Shown: positions 7,419-16,696, numbered from the stretch's first letter. The stretch: DNA of 34,958 nucleotides from JABCPE02 sp963520375 (GCA_963520375.1 CAUQQF010000019.1:1-34958), one strand, 5' to 3'. The notes: generated from the letters alone by a model not told the origin. Translations and numbers: made by a program.

Positions 7419-8114
7419 CTAAACGGTCTGAAGATACAGTTTTTCCAGCTCATTGGCAGAGATTTCATCGGCATTGATTTCGGAAATCAAATTCCCTCGT
7501 TTCATAATTCCTATTCGGTCAGCCACTTCTTTTGCCCTAAAAATATCATGTGTCGCCATGAAAATAGTAGTTCCCTCCGATGCCAATTCTTTCAATATTT
7601 CAGAAAATTCATTCGATGCCTTCGGATCTAGACCAGATGTAGGCTCATCTAGAAGCAATACTTTAGCCTTTTTAGCGATGGCAATAGCGATGCCCACTTT
7701 CTGGCGCATCCCTTTGGAATAGCCTCCCAGCCTATTGTGATGAGCATCAGCCTGCAGTCCTGCTTTGCTTAAGAAGCTCGTAAGCACCTCATTATCATAA
7801 TCAAACCCAGCCAAAGAGGAGAAAAATTTGAGATTTTCTACACCAGTCAAATTAGGGTAAAGCAGCACCGTTTCAGGAATATACGCGATGAATTTCTTGG
7901 TCTCCTCTGGATGGTCTATCACAGAGATTCCATTGATTTTAGCGGCTCCTTCGGTCGGTTTCACAAAGCCTAAAAATATATTAATCGTCGTACTCTTCCC
8001 TGCTCCATTCTGTCCCAGAAGAGCAAAAATTTCACCTTCGTTTAGTTTTAAATTTAGATTATTTAAAGCTTTATAATCTCCGTATGTTTTAGATAAGTTT
8101 TCTGCAATAAGCAT
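7419..8114 (-). CDS. ABC transporter ATP-binding protein
   Basis: A 231-residue ATPase. Walker A is LLGQNGAGKSTT (about 33-44), the Q-loop region includes IPETVLLYPNLTG, the signature is GGYSKGMRQKVG, Walker B is VLLLDEPTSGLD, and the switch His is in MATHDIFRAKE. The pattern resembles the CcmA/NosF/NatA group that pairs with ABC-2 permeases. It is the last gene of a four-gene leftward operon, six bases after the second permease. It would drive the two upstream permeases; the substrate is not evident. Confidence 0.93.
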   Translation of the reverse strand: MLIAENLSKTYGDYKALNNLNLKLNEGEIFALLGQNGAGKSTTINIFLGFVKPTEGAAKINGISVIDHPEETKKFIAYIPETVLLYPNLTGVENLKFFSSLAGFDYDNEVLTSFLSKAGLQADAHHNRLGGYSKGMRQKVGIAIAIAKKAKVLLLDEPTSGLDPKASNEFSEILKELASEGTTIFMATHDIFRAKEVADRIGIMKRGNLISEINADEISANELEKLYLQTV

Positions 8115-8120
8115 AAAATT

Positions 8121-9479
8121 CTATATTTTTTTAGTCAATTTTATTCCGATAAACACTAGTAATAATGAGTACAATAAGCCCACAAATAGGGATTTCCAGC
8201 TAATATCTGCACTCTCTACTGGCGGCTGGTATTTAGGTCTTTTTTCCCAAGGTGTATTTTTAGTCAAAGTTTCCTCAAAAATATAAGGATAAAAAAACTC
8301 CCGCACAGCTTTGTGATGCTTTCTCACCGATGCTAAATATCTCATATGCGCTTCTAAATCTGTATTAACCAGCGCGTTATACATTCTCTGCACTCCTACC
8401 GTAGGAAAAAACATTCCCAAAGTTTCGGCTTTGTGCTGGCGTTCCATCAGTTTTTGTTCCATTTGTTTGGATGTCGGTTCTGCCTCTTTATCTGCTACAT
8501 ACTGCATCGCATAATACCAGCCTGCTACATAGTATTTCTCTTCTGGAATTTTATATTTTTTATACTCAGGATATTCTTGGTAAAATTTATTCATGGTTAC
8601 TGATTTGGGCTTATCCCACTTCTCGTGATAGGCCTCCCGCTGGATGAGTGTAGTTTCCATAGCCTCATGAACAGGAGTGGTAGTCGTAATTATCGTATTT
8701 CCCAAAGCTGGAAACATCAGACATAGCACAATCCAAATGCCCACGGACAAAATGGCGTTGTAAGTAGAATTTCTATTCAATGAATTGATAAGCCAAACCA
8801 CTGCAAACCAAAAACTTACATAAAAAATAGAAATTCCTAAAATAGCAAAAAACACCGCTCCAAAACCAGTCCTAAAAACCAAAGCCGCCACTATCATCAG
8901 TATAACGATCAAAGACACCACTATCAGCCACCTTGCAAAGATTTTATAAAAAACAAAACTAAGCGTAGGCACTCCAGAAATCTTTATCATACTCCAAACT
9001 CCTGTTTCTTTCTCCTCCGAAATCAAACTGAAACCAAGCGCAATAATCAATAACGGAAAAAGATAAATAAAAACAAACGACAAATCCAAATTGCCCACCA
9101 AAAGAGACAAAGGATTGGTCAACTCATTATCATAAATCTGCCCTTCTAATGCCAGAATTTTTGTTTTGATATTGTAGTTTAGAATATCTCTCTGCCCCAG
9201 AGAAAACGCCGCCCAGCCGCTCGGTGGATTATAAGTATGAAAAATCATGTAATAAATATCCGTTCCCGCCGTATTCTCCGCGCCTGCAATGTGCAGAATA
9301 TGCTCTATACTCTCATTTTCCAGATGTTCTATTCTGGAAATATTTTCTTTTTGTTCCTCTATAACCCTGTTTCCGTAATAAATTCCGTAAAGCCCAAAGA
9401 GAAAAACCACCAAAACCCCAATTCGGAAGGCGTTATTCCTGAAAATATTTTTAAATTCTATGCTTAAAATCCTCTTCAT
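8121..9479 (-). CDS. ABC-2 type transporter permease
   Basis: A 452-residue membrane protein with a first helix at about 16-34, then a long extracytoplasmic domain. A block of about five helices follows (about 133-270) with the typical FSLISEEKETGVWSMIKISG segment near 150-170. A second extracytoplasmic loop rich in Lys, Glu and Tyr (about 275-420) precedes the last helix (about 428-446). It resembles the DUF3526-type permeases of flavobacterial ABC transporters. The gene lies two bases after its paralogue at 9482-10930 and six before the ATPase, so the three form one exporter-like complex. Confidence 0.88.
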   Translation of the reverse strand: MKRILSIEFKNIFRNNAFRIGVLVVFLFGLYGIYYGNRVIEEQKENISRIEHLENESIEHILHIAGAENTAGTDIYYMIFHTYNPPSGWAAFSLGQRDILNYNIKTKILALEGQIYDNELTNPLSLLVGNLDLSFVFIYLFPLLIIALGFSLISEEKETGVWSMIKISGVPTLSFVFYKIFARWLIVVSLIVILMIVAALVFRTGFGAVFFAILGISIFYVSFWFAVVWLINSLNRNSTYNAILSVGIWIVLCLMFPALGNTIITTTTPVHEAMETTLIQREAYHEKWDKPKSVTMNKFYQEYPEYKKYKIPEEKYYVAGWYYAMQYVADKEAEPTSKQMEQKLMERQHKAETLGMFFPTVGVQRMYNALVNTDLEAHMRYLASVRKHHKAVREFFYPYIFEETLTKNTPWEKRPKYQPPVESADISWKSLFVGLLYSLLLVFIGIKLTKKI

Positions 9480-9481
9480 CG

Positions 9482-10930
9482 TTACAAAAATTTATTACTA
9501 TTTTTCTGAATATAATTTGTTGCAAAAACCAATGCAAACAGCATAAAAACAAATGCTGAAATCCCCAAAATCTGCTCTTTCAGAATTTCATAAGTAGAAA
9601 AATGCTGGTATTTGAACGGCGGCATTTTTTTCAGAAGTTCATTATTTATCCTCTGTGTCCGCTCTTTTTGGGATTCTTTATAATATTTTATTTCCTCCTG
9701 CTGAAGTTTATTCAGATACTGAGTGCGGTCATATCGGTATTTTTCGGCCTGCCGCTGGAAACTTACAGCATCAGAAAAACTACTTCCGCTAAAGCCCATA
9801 GACATATTCCTCATCGCCAAATAAGGATTGACAAAGCCCAAAAATTCGCTTACTTTATTTTGATTTTGATAAATTTTAATCAATTCCTCAAATTTTTCCC
9901 CAAAAATTTTCGTGGTAATTTTTTCGCCTTCCGCAAAAACCAATCCACCATAATTTATCGGTAATTCCTCGATGGAACTAACATTGTATTTTTTCAGGAT
10001 TTCTTCTTTCAGTTCCTTAAAGTGCTGGTCATCAGGATTATGGCTGTCTCCTTCTTTTTTAATCTGGTTATGAATGGAAATATCAAAATCATTTTTATTC
10101 GGTGCCTCATAGATATTTGCGCCAAGTGTCTGCGCGGCTTTCGGAAGAATAAAAACCATTGAAAACCAAATAATAAGAAGAACCAACAAAGTAGATTTAG
10201 GAGTTTTATTCAATGCCGAAAAAACCACCACTACAAACGAAAAAATCAAAAAATAAACGCTGTAAGAAACCACCAAGAGAAAGGCTCTCGGTATAAGTCC
10301 CTCTGCATCAGCACCTGACATCAGCCCTGTGAAAGCAATTCCTAAAATAAGAATGGGAAGGAAATAAGCCATCGTAACGGCATAAATCCCCAAAGTTTTT
10401 CCAAAAATAAGGTCTTTGTAAGTCGTATTTTGAACCAAAATCAGCTTCAAAACTCCATTTTGTTTCAGCCCAGAAACCGAACCAAAACCAATGAAAATAA
10501 TGAATAAAGGTAAAATCAGCTGGAAAATCAGAGCCATACTCAGTTCCCCAAACCTCAATATTCCGTTGGAAAACGAGGCATCACTCATATTCATCGTATT
10601 CTGTCTGTGAGCCTCCAAAAAAACAGAGTTTCCCACATAAGAATTTACCCCAAAATCAAAAGCACTCAGAGGATATTTATCCCGAAAAACCAAATACCCA
10701 TAATGCGAAACCCTGTGCGGGTGCCTGTCTGGCTGGTTTTCCCACTGCTGGACAACTTCGGACTGGTAGTGTTCCTGCTCCTCATTGTGATGATGAACAT
10801 TTTCCCAACCGATGTAAGCCGCAAGAGACAAAACAGCAACAATGATGAAAACCAAGTAAATCAGCACTTTCTGCCTATTGATGCTTTTCCATTCTTCCGA
10901 GGCGATTAGCTTTATCCTTTTTAAATTCAT
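9482..10930 (-). CDS. ABC-2 type transporter permease, DUF3526-like
   Basis: A 482-residue permease related to the next gene. After helix one (about 22-42) comes a His-rich outside segment (ENVHHHNEEQEHYQ, then DRHPHRVSHYG). The DUF3526-type block YPLSAFDFGVNSYVG followed by LEAHRQN comes next. Helices lie at about 140-275, with the SGLKQNGVLKLILVQ motif after the second. A coiled, charged loop (about 290-445) precedes the last helix (457-475). The His cluster could bind metal, but similar PHRxxHYG text is part of the family motif. It starts 4 bases after mtnN, so it is in that operon. Confidence 0.87.
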   Translation of the reverse strand: MNLKRIKLIASEEWKSINRQKVLIYLVFIIVAVLSLAAYIGWENVHHHNEEQEHYQSEVVQQWENQPDRHPHRVSHYGYLVFRDKYPLSAFDFGVNSYVGNSVFLEAHRQNTMNMSDASFSNGILRFGELSMALIFQLILPLFIIFIGFGSVSGLKQNGVLKLILVQNTTYKDLIFGKTLGIYAVTMAYFLPILILGIAFTGLMSGADAEGLIPRAFLLVVSYSVYFLIFSFVVVVFSALNKTPKSTLLVLLIIWFSMVFILPKAAQTLGANIYEAPNKNDFDISIHNQIKKEGDSHNPDDQHFKELKEEILKKYNVSSIEELPINYGGLVFAEGEKITTKIFGEKFEELIKIYQNQNKVSEFLGFVNPYLAMRNMSMGFSGSSFSDAVSFQRQAEKYRYDRTQYLNKLQQEEIKYYKESQKERTQRINNELLKKMPPFKYQHFSTYEILKEQILGISAFVFMLFALVFATNYIQKNSNKFL

Positions 10931-10934
10931 GAAA

Positions 10935-11624
10935 TTATTTTAAATTTTCAATGAAACTAATATTCATCTCCGCCGAAAGCGCTCCAGCCTTCTCCACAAA
11001 GGATTCATAGGAAACGGTATCTCCCTCGCCTGCATTATCCGAAATTGCTCTCAGCATCAGAAACGGAACACCCATAATATGGCAGGTCTGCGCAATAGCA
11101 CTCGCCTCCATCTCCACAGCCAGCGCCTCTGGGAAGCTCTTTTCTATCCATTCTCGCCGCTGTCTATCGCTGATGAAAGAATCTCCACTGACTACCAACC
11201 CTTTACGAAGCTGGTCGGTATATTTTCCGCAATGTTCCTCGGCAAGGCTCAGCCACTGCTCATCCGCAAAAAAAGCAGGCGGCATTTTGGCCTGTTGTCC
11301 TATTTCATAGCCGAAAGCCGTGACATCCACATCATGGTGTCTAACCTCCGTAGCCAAGATAATATCATAAATTCTGGTGTCTTTCAGACCTCCTGCTGTT
11401 CCTGTATTGATGATTAATTCTGGTTTAAACTGATTGATTAAAAGCGCAGTAGCCACCGCTGCACTCACCTTTCCTATCCCTGACAAAAGCACCACCACCT
11501 GATGGCTGCCGATTCGCCCTTCATGGAAAGTAAATCCAAATAATTCGGTAGCTTTTCTATCTTGTAATTTTTCTCGAAGGAGCTGGACTTCTAATTCCAT
11601 CGCTCCGATGATTCCTATTTTCAT
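10935..11624 (-). CDS. mtnN: 5'-methylthioadenosine/S-adenosylhomocysteine nucleosidase
   Basis: A 229-residue cytosolic hydrolase that removes adenine from methylthioadenosine and S-adenosylhomocysteine, recycling products of SAM-dependent reactions. Family signs are the start MKIGIIGAMELEV (catalytic-site Glu10), the nucleoside-phosphorylase motif NTGTAGGL, VEMEASAIAQ with the purine/ribose-binding Glu, and RAISDNAGEG with the catalytic Asp. Length fits the usual 230 residues. It heads a leftward operon with two ABC-2 permeases and an ATPase. That arrangement has no obvious metabolic logic and may simply be co-transcription. Confidence 0.95.
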   Translation of the reverse strand: MKIGIIGAMELEVQLLREKLQDRKATELFGFTFHEGRIGSHQVVVLLSGIGKVSAAVATALLINQFKPELIINTGTAGGLKDTRIYDIILATEVRHHDVDVTAFGYEIGQQAKMPPAFFADEQWLSLAEEHCGKYTDQLRKGLVVSGDSFISDRQRREWIEKSFPEALAVEMEASAIAQTCHIMGVPFLMLRAISDNAGEGDTVSYESFVEKAGALSAEMNISFIENLK

Positions 11625-11655
11625 TGTAAAGTTTAGTAATTAAAAAAATTAAGGG

Positions 11656-11663
11656 CAAAGATA
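11656..11663 (-). promoter_or_regulatory. -7 promoter element for mtnN operon
   Basis: TATCTTTG on the minus strand, exact TAnnTTTG, followed by CCC, 31 bases upstream of the mtnN ATG. A clear -33 TTTG at the right spacing is not seen. Confidence 0.45.
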
Positions 11664-11690
11664 ATTATTTTGAAACACTTGACTTACTTT

Positions 11691-12269
11691 TTAGTGTACC
11701 ATTGTACTTTGAAAATCTTTAAATTTCAGAACACCATCTTTCGTTGTAAAAACATATACATATATATGTTCACCACCTCCTCCTGAAGAATAAACTACTG
11801 TATTAAAAGTCATGGTTATTTTATCATCTGCATATGTGACTTCTAAGATATCTTTAAACCCACCATTCCAACCATCATATGAATATTCTGCTTTATCATA
11901 TCCTTGTTTTAATAATCTATTAACATTTATTCTTCCTAAAGTTTCCCTGAAATCGCCCATGAAAATCGCATCAAAATATATCTGAAATTCTTTCTCACCA
12001 AATCCTTTTCCTTTATATTCCTCCCATTTTTCATAATCCAAAGTCGCATACCAAAAATTATCATTTTTGATAGGAAAATCAAAATATGCTTTTACTTCAT
12101 CTGGCTTGCCTTTTCGCATTCCTTTTATGAAAGAAGCAAGCTGTTTTCGCAGGTGTCTTTTATGATATTTTTCTATTTTTGTTTTTACTGGTTTGTTTGC
12201 ATTCTGCTGATTTACACAACTTAAAACAAACAACAAACTTAGACCCGCCAAGATAGTTTTTATCCTCAT
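11691..12269 (-). CDS. Hypothetical lipoprotein (192 aa)
   Basis: I do not recognise a family. The N-terminus is a lipoprotein signal with lipobox VLSC (Cys18). A basic helix follows (KYHKRHLRKQLASFIKGMRKG), then an aromatic mixed domain containing FWYATLDYEKWEEYKGKGFGEKEF. The C-terminal third has alternating strands with a glycine run (VVYSSGGGGEHIYVYVF). The overall plan, a helix followed by a curved sheet, could suit an NTF2/cystatin-like fold, but this is a guess. It has its own -7 element and no operon partner. Confidence 0.75.
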   Translation of the reverse strand: MRIKTILAGLSLLFVLSCVNQQNANKPVKTKIEKYHKRHLRKQLASFIKGMRKGKPDEVKAYFDFPIKNDNFWYATLDYEKWEEYKGKGFGEKEFQIYFDAIFMGDFRETLGRINVNRLLKQGYDKAEYSYDGWNGGFKDILEVTYADDKITMTFNTVVYSSGGGGEHIYVYVFTTKDGVLKFKDFQSTMVH

Positions 12270-12299
12270 AATAATTTGACTTTATATTATTTAGTAACA

Positions 12300-12307
12300 C
12301 AAATATA
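12300..12307 (-). promoter_or_regulatory. -7 promoter element for the 192-aa lipoprotein
   Basis: TATATTTG on the minus strand, exact TAnnTTTG, 30 bases upstream of ATG 12269. It directly abuts the terminator of the upstream TonB-dependent receptor gene. Confidence 0.4.
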
Positions 12308-12310
12308 ATC

Positions 12311-12344
12311 AAAAAACCGATAGCCATTATAAACTATCGGTTTT
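12311..12344 (-). terminator. Terminator of the TonB-dependent receptor gene
   Basis: Perfect 11-base arms AAAACCGATAG (12313-12323) and CTATCGGTTTT (12334-12344) with a 10-base loop; the minus strand ends in six Ts. It lies 42 bases after the receptor stop. Confidence 0.85.
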
Positions 12345-12386
12345 CAACAAATTAAATTATTTTTATGAAAAAATATTGTATCTGTC

Positions 12387-15020
12387 TTAGAATGTGTATC
12401 TTACGGTAAACATCACATTTCTCGGTGTTCCTGGGAATAGCCTTGGATAGTTGTATGCCCCAAACCAATAAGTTTTGTTAAAGATATTATTAACATTAAA
12501 GGATAGTTGCATACTTCCTAGTTTATAGTAAGCTGCTGCATCAAATACAACATAAGAAGGAAGCACAAGATCTCTTTCTTGCCAAGAAACTTTATCACTT
12601 GAGTAATTAGCTCCTAGACCAAATCCTACATTTCTGAAGAAACCTTCTTTTATGTCATATCTTGACCAGAAATTAAACATATGTTTAGGAGCGTTACTTT
12701 TTTGGTATGTTTCTCCATTTGGATAGGTAAGTTTAGAATCATTGAATGCATAACCTATATTTACCATCCAATTCTTGGTAATTCTACCCATCAAATCTAC
12801 TTCTATACCTTTGTTTTTCTCAGTTCCTCCCTCAGACATTAGCTCATCTACCGCACCATTATATTGTCTATCATCATAGGTCAAAACATTATTTTGTTTA
12901 ATGCTATATAATGCTAAATTGGCATGCAATTTTCCATCTAACCATTCTGTTTTAGCACCTATTTCGTACATTTTCGTAGTTCTTGGATTAAATGGCTCTT
13001 TTACATAGACCATTTTATTTTCAGTGTCACTCCAAGCCTGTCTAAATCCATTGTATCCTAAATAAGCATCTGTCTGCATTTGGAAACCTTCTATATAGGA
13101 AGCATAAGCATTGATATTTTTTGTTGCTTTATACATCAATCCTGCTCTGAAAAGCAGCTTATTCTTTTTGGTTGTAGTTTGATCATTTCTTCCATAATAA
13201 TTTTTATCTACATACCACTCATGACGAAGTCCCAAATTAACAATCAGCTTATCCCAAAGCTCCATCTGATTCATCACATACCCTGCATTTGTCATAAAGT
13301 AAAGAGGGTCTGTAGCTACATTTACATTCATTATATAATCTGAAGGATTTACATAATAATGAACATCATCCCCTGTCAGATTCCAGTGTGGAACATTTGG
13401 AATAGGGTTTCCGTTAGCATCCATTTGATATAAACTAGATCTTGCTGCACTATATGAGTTTCTAATTCCTCCAGCAACTGTTTTATACCCTCTTGCTGTT
13501 CTATACCCACTATTAGCTAATTCAAAAGTAATAATATCATAACCCAATACAGATTTATTTTTAATCTTATCTCCTATCTTCCAATCGTAGTTCAAATAAG
13601 CATTAAAATTATCTGTATAATAATTCGTATAACGCTGTACATATCTCATCTGTACTTTATCATACATAAGGCTACCATCTCCCTTTCTACCAAAGTTATT
13701 ATCAGTTCTTAACTCCACCAAATCCTCATTCCATCTATGCTTCATATATGCCATATTCAAACTCAGATTATCAGCAAATTTATGTGTAAAATTCACCATG
13801 AAATTTAAATCCAAAGTCTTATTATAGTCATTAAGTGCTCCAATAGCATAAGAAATCGGTGTCGCATGTAATGATGGAGTAGTACCTGGTGTATAGAAAA
13901 TAGGCTGACCTCTATCCAATCTATTGTTATTATCTGTCAATACAAATTCAAAACTGATACTAGTCTTATCATTTGGAATATAAGCTACTGTTGGTGCTAT
14001 TTGGTATGCTTTCTTAAATTGCAAATGTCTGAAAGACTTTCCGTTTTCATATCCCAAATTCAAACGATATAACAATGTTTTGCTCTTATTCAAAGGTCCA
14101 GTAAAGTCTAATGCACTCACTACATTCCCCCAGCTTCCTACACTAAAGGAAACCTCCTTCATATTAGATTTCAAAGGCTTTTTCGTCACAATATTAATAG
14201 TTCCCCCCGCATCTGTACTAGAAAAAGTCATACTCGCAGGACCTTTGATTACTTCTACCCTCTCAACATTCATCATCATTGGCTGACTAAACAAAATATG
14301 AGATGTTGCCATACCATTTATCATTCTATTCTCTCTATAGGTATTCTCTTGCTTCACCCCACGAATGGCATAATCATTATAAAAACTCGCCTGATTTACC
14401 CCACTCACATTCTTCACCACATCTCCCAGTCTTGTAATCCCTCTATCTGCTAAAAGCTCCTTAGTCACAGTAGTTATCGCTTGGGAAACTTCCATGTTTT
14501 TCAAGGCAATTTTAGATGCCGAGAAAGAATAATCACTGCTATAGTCTTTTCTCGCTCTACCAAGTAACTCTACAGTTTGTAGTTTTTTTACTTTTCCATC
14601 TTCTTCCTCATCTTGTGGCTCATTAGGGTCTGTAGTATTTTTTGCTACAACAGGCTCTGTTGGTTCTGTTGGCTGCTCAACTACAGGTTTTTCTTCAACC
14701 ACAGGTTGTGATGTAACCATCTGATAAACAATCACATCTCCTAAATCCAAAACTCCATTATCCTCCACTGTAATTTGGTTTTCCAATGGATTTGCTCCCT
14801 CTGCTACGATGCTGATAGTGTAACTTCCTCCTTCTGTAAGTGTTACATTAAAAAATCCCGAAGCATCGGTCATAGAGGTCATTTCCTTGTCCCCTTTTTT
14901 TAGTATAATGCTAGCATTAGAAACGGGATTGTCATGCTGAACTACCCTACCCTTCACCGTCTGCGAATATCCCATTAAGGACATTAACAAACTCGACACT
15001 AATAATACTTTTTTGTTCAT
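12387..15020 (-). CDS. TonB-dependent siderophore receptor (FhuA/FoxA type) with N-terminal carboxypeptidase-like domain
   Basis: An 877-residue outer-membrane receptor for energised uptake, probably of a ferric siderophore. In order there are a signal peptide ending GYSQ and a carboxypeptidase-D regulatory-like beta-sandwich (about 21-95; TVKGRVVQHDNPVSNASIIL). An acidic Pro/Glu linker follows (about 103-143). The plug (about 150-280) has ELLADRGITRLGDVVKNVSG and VERVEVIKGPASMTF, as in the siderophore subfamily. The 22-strand barrel runs from about 290 and ends in the aromatic residue of VMFTVRYTF. It is a single-gene unit with its own terminator, divergent from the alkaline phosphatase. Ligand and iron control are not shown by the sequence. 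Confidence 0.92.
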   Translation of the reverse strand: MNKKVLLVSSLLMSLMGYSQTVKGRVVQHDNPVSNASIILKKGDKEMTSMTDASGFFNVTLTEGGSYTISIVAEGANPLENQITVEDNGVLDLGDVIVYQMVTSQPVVEEKPVVEQPTEPTEPVVAKNTTDPNEPQDEEEDGKVKKLQTVELLGRARKDYSSDYSFSASKIALKNMEVSQAITTVTKELLADRGITRLGDVVKNVSGVNQASFYNDYAIRGVKQENTYRENRMINGMATSHILFSQPMMMNVERVEVIKGPASMTFSSTDAGGTINIVTKKPLKSNMKEVSFSVGSWGNVVSALDFTGPLNKSKTLLYRLNLGYENGKSFRHLQFKKAYQIAPTVAYIPNDKTSISFEFVLTDNNNRLDRGQPIFYTPGTTPSLHATPISYAIGALNDYNKTLDLNFMVNFTHKFADNLSLNMAYMKHRWNEDLVELRTDNNFGRKGDGSLMYDKVQMRYVQRYTNYYTDNFNAYLNYDWKIGDKIKNKSVLGYDIITFELANSGYRTARGYKTVAGGIRNSYSAARSSLYQMDANGNPIPNVPHWNLTGDDVHYYVNPSDYIMNVNVATDPLYFMTNAGYVMNQMELWDKLIVNLGLRHEWYVDKNYYGRNDQTTTKKNKLLFRAGLMYKATKNINAYASYIEGFQMQTDAYLGYNGFRQAWSDTENKMVYVKEPFNPRTTKMYEIGAKTEWLDGKLHANLALYSIKQNNVLTYDDRQYNGAVDELMSEGGTEKNKGIEVDLMGRITKNWMVNIGYAFNDSKLTYPNGETYQKSNAPKHMFNFWSRYDIKEGFFRNVGFGLGANYSSDKVSWQERDLVLPSYVVFDAAAYYKLGSMQLSFNVNNIFNKTYWFGAYNYPRLFPGTPRNVMFTVRYTF

Positions 15021-15070
15021 AATGAATTATAAAATTTAAACTTATGTTATCTTTCTAAAAAATTATGGCA

Positions 15071-15078
15071 CAAAAGTA
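15071..15078 (-). promoter_or_regulatory. -7 promoter element for the TonB-dependent receptor
   Basis: TACTTTTG on the minus strand, exact TAnnTTTG, about 50 bases upstream of ATG 15020. No TTTG at the 19-base spacing. Confidence 0.4.
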
Positions 15079-15111
15079 ATACTATTTTTTATTTTCTTGT
15101 TAATTCAAAAT

Positions 15112-15125
15112 ATGATTTTTATCAT
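15112..15125. promoter_or_regulatory. Short dyad in the receptor/phosphatase intergenic region
   Basis: ATGAT-TTTT-ATCAT, a perfect 5-4-5 inverted repeat located about 35-50 bases upstream of the receptor -7 element. It could be an operator (Fur or Crp-type spacing), but in AT-rich DNA a dyad this short may be chance. Confidence 0.25.
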
Positions 15126-15217
15126 CATTTTTTTAGGAAAGCAACATCTTTTCTTTTCTATCATCAAATCAAAGCATCTTTTTTAACTCAAAAAATAAAT
15201 TCATCATCTTTATTCCG

Positions 15218-15225
15218 TATATTTG
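15218..15225 (+). promoter_or_regulatory. -7 promoter element for alkaline phosphatase
   Basis: TATATTTG followed by CAC, exact TAnnTTTG, 32 bases before ATG 15258. No evident -33 TTTG. Confidence 0.45.
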
Positions 15226-15257
15226 CACAAAATTCATTTCTAAAATACTAAATCAAA

Positions 15258-16670
15258 ATGAAAAGAAGAGACTTTCTGAAAACAGGTTCATTAGCTGCTT
15301 TAGGCGGAATGTTGCTAACTCCTTTCGGAGCAAAAGCAAACACTATAAAAGAAGAATTCCGTGGCAGAAAAGCCAAAAATATCATCTTCATGGTAAGTGA
15401 TGGGATGAGTGTAGGAACGATGATAATGGCAGACATCTACTTGAAAAGAAAAAATGGTCAAAGCTCCAACTGGGTGGGACTTTACGAAGATAATCTTGTC
15501 CAAAGAGCATTGATGGATATGGCTTCTGCGAATGCTATCGTAACAGATTCAGCAGCAGCAAGTTCCTCTTGGGGAGGCGGTGTCCGCGTGAATAACGGAA
15601 GCCTGAATGTAAGCCCTAACGGAAAGGAAAACATGCCTATTCTTCAGAAGTTCAAACAAGCTGGCAAAAAGGTAGGCTGTGTAACTACGGTTCCTATCAC
15701 TCATGCTACACCAGCAGGATTCTGTGTTACCAGCAAGAGAAGAAACGCTATGGACCACATCGCTGAGCAATATGCAGAACTAAACTTTGATGTGATGATG
15801 GGAGGCGGCAGCCAATACTTTGACAAAGACAAAAGGAAGGATAAAAAAGATGTTTTTGATTTATTTGTAAAAAAAGGTTACACCGTTGCAAAAACTAAAT
15901 CAGAAATGCTGAATGCTCCTAAAAACAAGCCTATTTTAGGAACTTTTGATGAAGATGCTGTGCCTTATACAGTAGATCATTTACGCGATGAAAAAGCATC
16001 AAAAAACATCCCTAGCCTTGCGGAAATGGCTCAAAAGGCGATAGACCAGATGAAAGACCACAAAAATGGTTTTGCGCTACAAATAGAAGGAGGAAAAGTA
16101 GACTGGGCAGCACACGGAAACGATATTGCGGCTCTATTATTTGACCAAATTGCCTTTGATGAAGCTGTAAAAGTAGTAATGGACTTCGCTAAAAAAGATA
16201 AAAATACATTGGTAGTGATTACCAGCGACCACGGAAATGCAAACCCTGGGCTGATTTATGGAAATAAAACCAATGACAATTTTGACCACTTACAAAAATT
16301 CACTCACTCTAATGACTGGATTTTACAAGGAATACATGCTTCTAGCAGCACTTCCTTCGTAAAAGACAGAATTGCAGAGGCTTGCGGAGGTTTCGCTATA
16401 ACTGATGAACAGGCAAAAGAACTTCTTTCTTATTACAACAATCTTAAAAAAGAAGATGGACTATATAACCATAAAAATCTGCCGTTCAGAGCTCTAGCAG
16501 AGATGCAGAAAGCATACACTTCTGTTGGCTGGATTAGTATGGACCACTCTTCTGACTACACAGAACTTGCGATGTATGGCCCTGGTAGTGAGAACCTTAA
16601 ATCATTTGTAAGAAATACCGACATGCACAATTTCCTGCTAAATGCAGCGCATGTGGAAAATAAGTTTTAA
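15258..16670 (+). CDS. Alkaline phosphatase (PhoA family), Tat-exported
   Basis: A 470-residue phosphomonoesterase of the PhoA superfamily acting outside the cytoplasmic membrane. The N-terminus is a twin-arginine signal (MKRRDFLKTGSLAALGGMLL), ending near AKA. Metal and catalytic residues are visible: Asp48 in VSDGMS, nucleophile Ser98 in VTDSAAAS, the HATPAGF motif, EGGKVDWAAHGND, ITSDHGNANPG and a late DHSS His. The length fits PhoA (450-470). It would release phosphate from organic esters. It is a single gene with its own -7 element and a strong terminator, divergent from the TonB-dependent receptor. A pho box is not recognisable. Confidence 0.94.
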   Translation: MKRRDFLKTGSLAALGGMLLTPFGAKANTIKEEFRGRKAKNIIFMVSDGMSVGTMIMADIYLKRKNGQSSNWVGLYEDNLVQRALMDMASANAIVTDSAAASSSWGGGVRVNNGSLNVSPNGKENMPILQKFKQAGKKVGCVTTVPITHATPAGFCVTSKRRNAMDHIAEQYAELNFDVMMGGGSQYFDKDKRKDKKDVFDLFVKKGYTVAKTKSEMLNAPKNKPILGTFDEDAVPYTVDHLRDEKASKNIPSLAEMAQKAIDQMKDHKNGFALQIEGGKVDWAAHGNDIAALLFDQIAFDEAVKVVMDFAKKDKNTLVVITSDHGNANPGLIYGNKTNDNFDHLQKFTHSNDWILQGIHASSSTSFVKDRIAEACGGFAITDEQAKELLSYYNNLKKEDGLYNHKNLPFRALAEMQKAYTSVGWISMDHSSDYTELAMYGPGSENLKSFVRNTDMHNFLLNAAHVENKF

Positions 16671-16696
16671 TTGAAAATAATTAAACTCTCATAATA

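Noticed and set aside
10680..10800. Dedicated metal-binding domain in the His-rich permease loop
   Set aside because: The PHRxxHYG text resembles the normal DUF3526 motif; only the short HHHNEEQEH stretch is extra, which is not enough.
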